Shown: positions 1-5,474 of the stretch, one piece after another
How positions within the stretch are numbered: the stretch's first letter is position 1
Layout of the letters: each line of letters starts with the position of its first letter
Assembly: GCA_002438575.1 (NCBI GenBank)
Contig: DJPP01000002.1
Location: forward strand, 10,799 to 18,778
From: Oscillospiraceae bacterium UBA6409
Lineage (GTDB): Bacteria; Bacillota; Clostridia; Oscillospirales; Oscillospiraceae
DNA length: 7,980 nucleotides
Direction: 5' to 3'
Notes under the pieces: model-generated
What the model was told of the DNA's origin: nothing
Database searches by the model: none
The model's input: the letters and a program-made list of their open reading frames with translations, nothing else
Program-made: the position numbers and the translations under genes

Positions 1-437
1 TTCAGGATATAGGGATGGACGCAGAAGTAGTACACGGCGCTGACCGCCGCCCACAGGGCGGAGAAGGCCGGGCAGATCAGGCCCTGGATATTGCCCCACT
101 GCTTGCTGTAATCCCACAGGCGGATGTGCATAAACTTCAGGCTGACGATACCGGCGATATATTCGATAGCCGTCATACTCAGCGCCATGCCCGCGAACAG
201 CAGCAGCTTCTCCCCCGCCGTGTCCACACCGTTTTTCTCACCGATAGAGGCCAGCAGATAAAGGATACAGAGGCCCGAGCCGTACAGGGGCACATAGGGA
301 CCCACGCAGAAGCCGGGATTGATCCACTTGCGCTCCGGGTTGGCGCCGGAGAGAAACCGGCGGTACAGCAGCTCAGCGACCCAGCCCAGGGTGGAGCCGA
401 TGAAGAACAAATAAGCCAGGGTCAAAAACATATTCAT
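1..437 (-). CDS. PF06541-family integral membrane protein (putative ABC transporter type IV permease family), C-terminus beyond the window
   Basis: The frame is open from ATG at 437 to the window edge, giving 145 residues with no stop, so the gene is partial. A hydrophobic N-terminal helix carries 'GWVAELLYRR', followed by 'KWINPGFCVGPYVPLYGSG', a membrane segment with 'IEYIAG', then 'RLWDYSKQWGNIQGLICP' and another hydrophobic stretch. The GW..E, NPGF..GP..P.YG, EY..G and WDYS...N..G.IC motifs are the signature I associate with PF06541 (ABC_trans_CmpB), a multi-pass family of unproven function. An AAAGGA site lies nine bases before the start, inside the last codons of the channel gene, and the gap to that gene is six bases, so it is the last visible gene of the fhs operon. 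Nothing in the sequence ties it to folate or formate. The family's 'transporter' label is a database inference, and no ATPase partner is visible. Confidence 0.8.
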   Translation of the reverse strand, partial: MNMFLTLAYLFFIGSTLGWVAELLYRRFLSGANPERKWINPGFCVGPYVPLYGSGLCILYLLASIGEKNGVDTAGEKLLLFAGMALSMTAIEYIAGIVSLKFMHIRLWDYSKQWGNIQGLICPAFSALWAAVSAVYYFCVHPYIL

Positions 438-443
438 GGAATG

Positions 444-1262
444 TTATCCTTTCTTGTGGAGATAGCAGTACCAGGCCGTAAGGCCCACCAGCACGCCGCC
501 CGCCGTGTTCCCCAGCGTGACGGGGAGCATATTCCCCAGGAAATAGCGGCCCCAGGTCAGGGCGGACAGGTCCGCGCCGGCAGCCTGTGCCGCAGCGGCG
601 CAGGCGGGGGCGGACTTGCCGAACAGGGCCAGCGCGCAGTAGGTCATATCGGCGATGGAGTGGCTGAAGCCGGCCACCACAAAGAACATCACCGGCGCCC
701 ACGCGCCCAGAATACGACCGGTGGCGTCCTTGGCGGACAGGCTCGCCAGCACGGCGACCGTGACGAGAATATTGCACAGCACGCCCATGAAGAAGGCCTT
801 GCCGAAGGGCATGGTCATCTTCCCCACCGCCAGCTGCATGGTATAGACACCCAGCGCACCGTCTCCCGCGTCCAGCCAGCCAAAGCGGGCGCAGATCCAG
901 CTCAGGGCCAGCGCGCCGAGGAAGTTACCCAGATACACAACGCCCCAGTTGCGGAGCATGGCACCCCAGGTCACGCGCCTGTCCAGCAGGCTGATGACCA
1001 GAAGCGTGTTGCCGGTAAACAGCTCGGCGCCGGTGAGCACCACGATGCCCAGGCCGAAGGCAAACAGGACGCCGGCGACGATACGGACCGCGCTGGCGTT
1101 GGTGATGGCATAGGCAGCCATGTTGGTGACGCAGACCGGGAAACCGATCAGCGCGCCGGCGGCAATGCCCAGAAGCAGCAGCTTCAAAAAGGGCTGCCGG
1201 GTCTTGAGGACACCGGCGGCAGCATAGTTGGCCGCCGTCTCGGCGGGGGTAAAGACGTTCAT
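444..1262 (-). CDS. focA: Formate/nitrite transporter (FNT) family channel, probably a formate channel
   Basis: This is a 272-residue polytopic inner-membrane protein of usual FNT length. Family marks are 'GAELFTGNTLL' (residues 78-88, the broken-helix loop), 'RNWGVVYLGNFLGAL' (104-118), 'MGVLCNILVTVA' (159-170), 'AGFSHSIADM' (197-206), in which His201 matches the conserved pore histidine of FocA/NirC, and 'NMLPVTLGNTAGG' (244-256). FNT proteins form pentamers that pass formate, nitrite or hydrosulfide. The sequence alone does not fix the substrate, but its place behind fhs, fchA and folD argues for formate import or release. The glutamate usually before that histidine (FEHS in E. coli FocA) is serine here. 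The start ATG overlaps the folD stop as ATGA, with GGAGGG six bases upstream inside folD, so translation is probably coupled. No pyruvate formate-lyase gene is present in the window. Confidence 0.9.
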   Translation of the reverse strand: MNVFTPAETAANYAAAGVLKTRQPFLKLLLLGIAAGALIGFPVCVTNMAAYAITNASAVRIVAGVLFAFGLGIVVLTGAELFTGNTLLVISLLDRRVTWGAMLRNWGVVYLGNFLGALALSWICARFGWLDAGDGALGVYTMQLAVGKMTMPFGKAFFMGVLCNILVTVAVLASLSAKDATGRILGAWAPVMFFVVAGFSHSIADMTYCALALFGKSAPACAAAAQAAGADLSALTWGRYFLGNMLPVTLGNTAGGVLVGLTAWYCYLHKKG

Positions 1263-2125
1263 GTGCCGCCCTCCCCCGTCAGGTAATCCGCCGCGCGGAC
1301 GGTATGGGCCATCAGCACCGCGGAGGTAACAGCCCCCACGCCGCCGGGCACAGGGGTAATGGCCTCCACAACGGACGACACCGCCGGAAAGTCCGCATCG
1401 CCGCAGAGGGCGGTTCCGTTCCAGTTCATGGACACGTCCAGAACGATCTGGCCCGGTCGGACATGGGCAGCGGTCAGGCTGTTGACCGCGCCGGCGGCGG
1501 TGATGATGATATCCGCTTCGCGGGTCAGCGCCGCCGTATCCGGCGTCCTTGTGTGGCAGACGGTGACGGTGGCGTTTTCACGCAGGAGCAGCATGGACAC
1601 CGGGCGGCCCACCACCGGAGAACGTCCGATGACCACGGCATGCCTGCCGCAGGGATCAATGCCGTAGTGGCGCAGCAGCGCCATACAGGCCTGGGCGGTG
1701 CAGGGGGCGAAGCCCCTCCCCTGCCCGGTAAACACGGCGGCGGCGCTCTCGGGTGTCATGCCGTCCACGTCCTTGTCCGGTGTCAGGCGGGCACAGAGGG
1801 CGCGCTCCTCCGACCGCAGATGGGACGGCAGAGGCCGCAGCAGCAGACAGCCGTGAACGGCAGGGTCACGGTCAACGGCGGCGATAGCTGCCGCCACCAC
1901 ATCGGCGGAGGCATCCGCGGGCAGGGTGCGTAGCTCCGCGGCCACACCGCAAAGCGCAGCGCGCTTCATCGCGCCGCGTATGTATGCGCCGTCAGCCTCG
2001 GTATCGCCGCAGCGCAGGAGGACCAGACGGGGCTGCACGCCCCTTGACAGCAGCGCCTCGGCCCGGGTGCGGGTGTCGGCGGAAATCGCGTCCGCCACAG
2101 GCTTTCCGGTCAGCAGAACGGCCAT
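1259..2125 (-). CDS. folD: Methylenetetrahydrofolate dehydrogenase (FolD family) lacking the cyclohydrolase residues
   Basis: A 288-residue cytoplasmic enzyme of normal FolD length. It should interconvert 5,10-methenyl-THF and 5,10-methylene-THF with a nicotinamide cofactor. Fold marks are 'PDKDVDGM' (116-123, Asp121 kept), 'PCTA' (141-144), the dinucleotide-binding 'VIGRSPVVGRPVSMLL' (165-180), 'CHTRT' (190-194) and 'TPVPGGVGAVT' (257-267). The active-site helix reads 'GAYIRGAMKRAALCG' (46-60). Tyr48 is present, but the position four residues on, Lys54 in E. coli and Lys56 in human, is Ala52. The Gln of the 'QLPLP' motif (E. coli Gln98, human Gln100) is Leu96 in 'LLLRPLP'. In known bifunctional enzymes both residues serve the cyclohydrolase reaction, so I infer a dehydrogenase-only protein, with the adjacent FchA doing the hydrolysis. 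Start: ATG at 2125 with AAGGAGGG at 2132-2139, six bases upstream. The gap to fchA is 15 bases. Family is certain; the loss of activity is inferred. Confidence 0.95.
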   Translation of the reverse strand: MAVLLTGKPVADAISADTRTRAEALLSRGVQPRLVLLRCGDTEADGAYIRGAMKRAALCGVAAELRTLPADASADVVAAAIAAVDRDPAVHGCLLLRPLPSHLRSEERALCARLTPDKDVDGMTPESAAAVFTGQGRGFAPCTAQACMALLRHYGIDPCGRHAVVIGRSPVVGRPVSMLLLRENATVTVCHTRTPDTAALTREADIIITAAGAVNSLTAAHVRPGQIVLDVSMNWNGTALCGDADFPAVSSVVEAITPVPGGVGAVTSAVLMAHTVRAADYLTGEGGT

Positions 2126-2140
2126 GCACGTCCCTCCTTA

Positions 2141-2758
2141 TCAGATAAGTTGATCGCGCACCGCGCAGAAAATACGTTCGCCGTCACTCCTGCCCTGATC
2201 CAGCAGGGCGAAGCACCGGGCGTTCAGGCGGTCGGCCGCCGATCGATCGGTCATTGTCTTTGTATTGACCAGCACATTCAGGGCCGCGGCCTCCAGCGCA
2301 CCGCGCAGTATGGCGGCGGCACAGCCAGCATCGGACACCGCCAGCCGGGACCCGATCTCCGCCAGCCGTCCGGCAGCGGACAGGGCGGCGGCACACAGGG
2401 CCATGATCTCCAGCGGCGCGGCACAGGCCGTCTCAGCAGCGCTTTGCAGCGCCGCCGCGCGGGTGGGGTCCTCCCTGGGAATAGCATAGGCACGGCTGAG
2501 GGGCAGAAAGCCCTCCGCGTCCGCGCGGACCTGGTCCAGCAGCTTATTCTGTAAAGCGTTTGTGCTTTCCAGAAGCTGCTGTATCTCGCCTTCCACGGCG
2601 GTGTACTTCTTTTTCCCGGTGGTCAGGCCGGCCACCATGCCGCACAGCGCCGTTCCGATCGCGCCGCACAGGGCGGCGGCACCGCCGCCGCCGGGCGTCG
2701 GTGCTGATGAGGCCAGTACCGACACAAATTCGCGGCAGCTCCTGTTGGTATCGTCCAT
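2141..2758 (-). CDS. fchA: Methenyltetrahydrofolate cyclohydrolase, FchA / cyclodeaminase family
   Basis: A 205-residue stand-alone protein of the formiminotransferase-cyclodeaminase C-terminal family (PF04961). The N-terminus shows the signature 'SSAPTPGGGGAAALCGAIG' (17-35) and then 'GLTTGKKKY' (44-52); the rest is mostly alpha-helical and alanine-rich. Members act either on formimino-THF (histidine or purine breakdown, releasing ammonia) or, as FchA in clostridia and acetogens, on 5,10-methenyl-THF to give or use 10-formyl-THF. It sits between fhs and folD, no formiminotransferase or hut gene is present, and FolD has lost its own cyclohydrolase residues, so the FchA role is favoured. Start: ATG at 2758 with AAGGAGGG at 2763-2770, which overlaps the fhs stop codon; the gap is ten bases. 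fhs, fchA and folD all carry the same AAGGAGGG site. Exact reaction preference cannot be read from the sequence. Confidence 0.9.
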   Translation of the reverse strand: MDDTNRSCREFVSVLASSAPTPGGGGAAALCGAIGTALCGMVAGLTTGKKKYTAVEGEIQQLLESTNALQNKLLDQVRADAEGFLPLSRAYAIPREDPTRAAALQSAAETACAAPLEIMALCAAALSAAGRLAEIGSRLAVSDAGCAAAILRGALEAAALNVLVNTKTMTDRSAADRLNARCFALLDQGRSDGERIFCAVRDQLI

Positions 2759-2768
2759 AGCGCCCTCC

Positions 2769-4580
2769 TTAAAACAGGCCGCGGACCGCGCCGGTGGCGG
2801 TGTCCACGTCGATGCGGCGGTAGGCCGGGTCGGAGCCGGTGCCGGGCATCATGGAGATGCTGCCGGCCACAGGGCACAGGAACCGGGCGCCGCTGTACTC
2901 CAGCACATCCCGCACCGGCAGACGCCAGCCGGTGGGCACGCCCTTCCGGGTCGGGTCGTGAGAAAGGGACAGGTGCGTTTTCACCATCATGGTGCAGTAG
3001 TCCGCATATTTCGGGTCGGACCCGAACCGCTGCGCCTTCTCCAGCGCCAGCGGCGACCAGTCCACGCCCTCCGCGCCGTAGACCTCCCGGGCGATGCGCT
3101 CCACCCTCTCACGCAGAGGCAAATCGTCCGGGTAGAGGAATTTCAGTGTGGAAGGCTCGTTACAGGCAGCCATGACCTCGCGGGCCAGCTCCTCGGCGCC
3201 TGCGCCGCCATAGCGCCAATGGTCAGACACGGCGCAGCGCAGGCCGTTCTCCGCGCAGACACGGCGCACCAGTGCCAGCTCCGCGTCGGTATCGGTATAG
3301 AACTTGTTGATGCACACCACCGGGGTGACGCCGGACTTGCGGATGGTGGCCGCGTGATGCAGCAGATTGGCGCAGCCCGCCTCCAGCAGGGCGAGATCCT
3401 CCCGGGTATACGCCTCCGGCAAAGGACGTCCGGGGACGACCTCCGGGCCGCCGCCGTGCATCTTCAGGGCGCGGACGGTGGCCACCAGCACCGACACGTC
3501 CGGCTTCAGCCCGGACAGGCGGCACTTGACGTTCCAGAACTTTTCGAAGCCGATGTCGGCGGCGAAGCCGGACTCGGTGACATGGTAATCAAACAGCTTC
3601 AGCCCCAGACGATCGCCGATGACCGAGGACTGGCCGATGGCGATGTTGGCAAAGGGTCCCGCGTGGACCAGCACCGGCTGATGCTCCACCGTGTAGCACA
3701 GCGTGGGGTTGATGGTGTTCCGCATCCAGGCAGTCATGGCCCCGGCCACCTCCAGGTCCTCGGTGGTGACGGGCCTTCCCTGCCTGTCATAGGCCAGCAC
3801 GATGCTGCCGATACGCCGACGCAGGTCCTCCAGGTCCCGGGCCACGGAGAGGATAGCCATCAGCTCAGAGCTGACGGCGATATTGGCGCAGGTGTCCATG
3901 GGATAGCCGTCCATCTTCCCCTCGCCAAGGCCGATACGCATTTTCCGCAGGGCCTGACAGCAAAAATCCAGCACAAAGCTCCACTGCACGCGCTCCGGGT
4001 CGATGTCCAGCCGCCGCAGGCCGCGCTTGGCCAGCGTCTCGTCATCATAATTGCGCTCATGCTGCATACGGGCGTTCAGGGCGGTCATAGCCAGATTGTG
4101 GGCGTTCATGATGTCGTTGATATCGCCGGTCAGGCCCAGAGAGAACTCCGTCATGGGAATGAGCAGGGCGTTTCCGCCGCCAGCGGCGGTGCCCTTGACG
4201 TTCATAGTGGGGCCGCCGGAGGGCTGACGCAGGCAGCCGCCCACGTTCGCACCCAGACGGCCAAGGCCCTCGATCAGTCCCAGGGACGTGGTGGACTTCC
4301 CCTCGCCCAGGGGCGTGGGCGTGATGGCCGTGACCTCGATATACTTGCCGTCCGGCCGGTCCTTCAGGCGCTCCATGATCCGCAGAAAGTCCAGCTTGGG
4401 GGTCTTCCCATACGGCAGGAGTTCTTCGGGCAGCAGCCCCAGCCGCTGACGGAACCAATCCACCGGAGGCAGGGCCTGCTCCGCCGCCGCGCCGATCTGC
4501 CAGTCCTTGTAAACGGCAGGGTCAAGGACCGTGCGCCCGACGGCGTCGGTATAGGAACCGTTTTCAAAGTCAAAAGCCAT
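2769..4580 (-). CDS. fhs: Formate-tetrahydrofolate ligase (10-formyl-THF synthetase), long eukaryote-like type
   Basis: It joins formate to THF using ATP, yielding 10-formyl-THF in the cytoplasm. At 603 residues it is longer than the usual bacterial form (about 556). Motifs: P-loop '[11 protein letters not shown]' (87-97), 'CLRQPSGGP' (116-124), 'VKGTAAGGG' (128-136), '[10 protein letters not shown]' (305-314), '[15 protein letters not shown]' (365-379), '[20 protein letters not shown]' (532-551) and a terminal 'GLF'. Stretches such as '[11 protein letters not shown]', 'THLSLS', 'KGVPTG' and 'LPVRD' resemble the synthetase domain of eukaryotic C1-THF synthase more than clostridial Fhs. The 'LRQP' motif has Gln where Moorella-type enzymes have a cation-binding Glu. 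In the usual 'NLH.TGD.HA' motif both histidines are replaced, by Gly149 and Asn155. Start: ATG at 4580, AAGGAGGG at 4587-4594, promoter just upstream; first gene of the operon. The substrate is very likely unchanged, since the P-loop and folate-site motifs are otherwise intact. Confidence 0.95.
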   Translation of the reverse strand: MAFDFENGSYTDAVGRTVLDPAVYKDWQIGAAAEQALPPVDWFRQRLGLLPEELLPYGKTPKLDFLRIMERLKDRPDGKYIEVTAITPTPLGEGKSTTSLGLIEGLGRLGANVGGCLRQPSGGPTMNVKGTAAGGGNALLIPMTEFSLGLTGDINDIMNAHNLAMTALNARMQHERNYDDETLAKRGLRRLDIDPERVQWSFVLDFCCQALRKMRIGLGEGKMDGYPMDTCANIAVSSELMAILSVARDLEDLRRRIGSIVLAYDRQGRPVTTEDLEVAGAMTAWMRNTINPTLCYTVEHQPVLVHAGPFANIAIGQSSVIGDRLGLKLFDYHVTESGFAADIGFEKFWNVKCRLSGLKPDVSVLVATVRALKMHGGGPEVVPGRPLPEAYTREDLALLEAGCANLLHHAATIRKSGVTPVVCINKFYTDTDAELALVRRVCAENGLRCAVSDHWRYGGAGAEELAREVMAACNEPSTLKFLYPDDLPLRERVERIAREVYGAEGVDWSPLALEKAQRFGSDPKYADYCTMMVKTHLSLSHDPTRKGVPTGWRLPVRDVLEYSGARFLCPVAGSISMMPGTGSDPAYRRIDVDTATGAVRGLF

Positions 4581-4621
4581 ACTGTGCCCTCCTTACCGCA
4601 TTTCGGTCTGTATTCCCGACC

Positions 4622-4651
4622 ATTATACATCATCCTGTGGAATGTAGTCAA
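4622..4651 (-). promoter_or_regulatory. Sigma-A-type promoter for the fhs operon
   Basis: On the minus strand, TTGACT (4651-4646) and a perfect TATAAT (4627-4622) are separated by 18 bases. Transcription would start near 4615, leaving a leader of roughly 35 nt that contains only the AAGGAGGG site before fhs, so there is no room for a riboswitch on this side. The spacer contains CAT...GTGGAATG (4631-4644), which resembles the repeat in the divergent folT promoter. Confidence 0.85.
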
Positions 4652-4684
4652 CCGCCGGGCCTATATCTTGTGGGATTATTTTTC

Positions 4685-4713
4685 TTGCATTTCCGTGGGA
4701 ATGCGTATATACT
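4685..4713 (+). promoter_or_regulatory. Sigma-A-type promoter for the folT-folC unit
   Basis: TTGCAT (4685-4690) and TATACT (4708-4713) are separated by 17 bases on the plus strand. The predicted start of transcription, near 4720, coincides with the first base pair of the riboswitch aptamer at 4721, which supports both calls. Its -35 box lies about 34 bases from the -35 box of the fhs promoter, so the two promoters are back to back. Confidence 0.8.
4687..4704. repeat. 18-bp inverted repeat inside the folT promoter, candidate operator
   Basis: GCATTTCC-GT-GGGAATGC forms an almost perfect palindrome: eight pairs, one of them T-G, around a two-base centre. It begins within the -35 box and fills most of the spacer, where a bound protein would block RNA polymerase. 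No regulator gene lies in the window and I do not recognise the site. It may be chance, since 8-bp arms are short. Confidence 0.4.
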
Positions 4714-4720
4714 GTGAGCA

Positions 4721-4820
4721 GTTCCGTGTAGGGATGGTGCGTTAAGTGCCGGACGGATGGGAGGCTGCCGCCGGACGAAGGTGCATCTGCGCCGCGATAC
4801 CATTTCAGCTTCCACGGGGC
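4721..4820 (+). promoter_or_regulatory. Tetrahydrofolate (THF) riboswitch aptamer, folT class
   Basis: The sequence carries the conserved THF-riboswitch strings GCGTTAAGTG (4739-4748), GATGGGA (4756-4762) and ACGAAG (4775-4780), and it folds as the class requires. P1 pairs 4721-4728 with 4813-4820 (eight pairs, two G-U). P2 pairs 4733-4738 with 4799-4804. P3 pairs 4749-4752 with 4771-4774 and 4754-4756 with 4768-4770, with A4753 bulged. P4 pairs 4780-4784 with 4789-4793 around an ATCT loop. Loop L3 (4761-4767) can pair with 4806-4812 as the expected pseudoknot. It sits at the start of the transcript, directly before a folate transporter gene, the usual location of this class. High THF should fold it and lower folT-folC expression. 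Confidence 0.93.
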
Positions 4821-4845
4821 AGTTTGTGTATGTATCTATATGGTG

Positions 4846-4880
4846 ATACCTCCCATCCCCAGGATAAGGAGGTATTTTTT
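4846..4880 (+). promoter_or_regulatory. Riboswitch expression platform: hairpin that hides the folT ribosome binding site
   Basis: ATACCTCC (4846-4853) pairs perfectly with GGAGGTAT (4868-4875), which contains the folT Shine-Dalgarno site GGAGG (4868-4872). Six T residues (4875-4880) follow directly before the ATG, so the hairpin could block ribosomes, end transcription, or both. The same CCTCC is part of CCTCCCATCC (4849-4858), which is perfectly complementary over ten bases to GGATGGGAGG (4755-4764) in the aptamer's P3/L3 region. That gives an alternative ON structure when the aptamer is not folded by THF. Confidence 0.8.
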
Positions 4881-5474
4881 ATGCAGAAAAAAGAGCTGTG
4901 CGCCGTCCGTGTTCCGGTCTTTGATACCTACGCCCTGACGGTCTGCGCTCTGCTGACCGCGCTGAGCGTGGTGCTGGCCCGACTGCTGACCATCATTCCC
5001 AGCGAAGTGAGCCGATTCTCTCTGGAGGCAATACCTATCCTGCTGGCCGGCCTGCTGTTCGGTCCGGTGCCAGGGGCCGCGGTGGGCTTCGCCGCCGACT
5101 TCATCGGCTGCCTGTTCTCCCCCTACGGCTATAACCCCATCTTCTGCCTGCCGCCCATTCTGTACGGCCTGTGGGCAGGGCTTGTGCGCCGGTATGTCTG
5201 GCGCAGACCTACCCTCTGGCGAACGGCGCTGGCGGTGTTTCCCGCGGCGGTATGCGGCTCCGTACTCTGGCAGAGCATGGCCCTGGCACTGGTATACGGC
5301 GGCGCGGCCAAATGGCCCTATTTCCTCACACGGCTGGCGGCCCGCAGCGTACAGTTTGCCGTCACCGGGTGCATCGACACGCTGCTGGTATGGCTGCTGG
5401 TGCGGCGGAACGCGCTTTCGCCGGTGCTGCGGCGAATGAAAACGAAGGGCGGTGACGGCCATGACGCTGGATAA
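4881..5474 (+). CDS. folT: FolT, substrate-binding S component of a folate ECF transporter
   Basis: A 197-residue polytopic membrane protein that captures folate and docks on a shared EcfA-A'-T energy module, which is not in this window. Five to six hydrophobic segments are visible. Helix 1 holds an AxxxA pattern (Ala23, Ala27) of the kind S components use to contact EcfT. The FolT-like core is 'SRFSLEAIPILLAGLLFGP' (44-62), then 'GFAADFIGCLFSPYGYNPIF' (69-88) and 'LPPILYGLWAGL' (90-101). The THF riboswitch and the downstream folC fix the substrate as folate better than the protein alone does. I chose ATG 4881 because AAGGAGG ends eight bases before it; the frame is open back to a GTG at 4746, but that lies inside the aptamer. 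The gene overlaps folC by 14 bases. The C-terminal tail is basic and cytoplasmic in appearance. Confidence 0.9.
   Translation: MQKKELCAVRVPVFDTYALTVCALLTALSVVLARLLTIIPSEVSRFSLEAIPILLAGLLFGPVPGAAVGFAADFIGCLFSPYGYNPIFCLPPILYGLWAGLVRRYVWRRPTLWRTALAVFPAAVCGSVLWQSMALALVYGGAAKWPYFLTRLAARSVQFAVTGCIDTLLVWLLVRRNALSPVLRRMKTKGGDGHDAG

Noticed and set aside
15..1286. Long open frame on the plus strand across the membrane protein and channel genes
   Set aside because: Its product is rich in Gly, His, Gln and Arg with no recognisable domain, and it lies antisense to two clearly conserved membrane proteins. High-GC codon bias leaves such antisense frames open.
2141..2758. Formiminoglutamate/histidine degradation cyclodeaminase
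   Set aside because: No formiminotransferase domain and no hut genes are present. The position between fhs and a FolD lacking cyclohydrolase residues favours FchA, though the family alone does not exclude cyclodeaminase.
2562..4745. 727-residue plus-strand frame antisense to fhs and fchA
   Set aside because: Low-complexity His/Gln/Gly/Arg composition and no motif; it covers the fhs coding region and runs up to the riboswitch. It is a shadow of the opposite strand.
4746..4880. N-terminal extension of FolT from GTG 4746
   Set aside because: This stretch is the riboswitch aptamer and platform, has no ribosome site before the GTG, and would add 45 non-membrane residues unlike any FolT. ATG 4881 has a strong AAGGAGG.
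4846..4880. Reading this hairpin as an ordinary terminator of an upstream gene
   Set aside because: No plus-strand gene precedes it. The stem contains the folT ribosome site and follows a THF aptamer, so it is the riboswitch platform, although termination may be part of how it works.
5452..5460. GTG 5452 as folC start
   Set aside because: The nearest Shine-Dalgarno-like AAGGG ends only two bases before it. ATG 5461 has workable spacing and matches the usual N-terminus.
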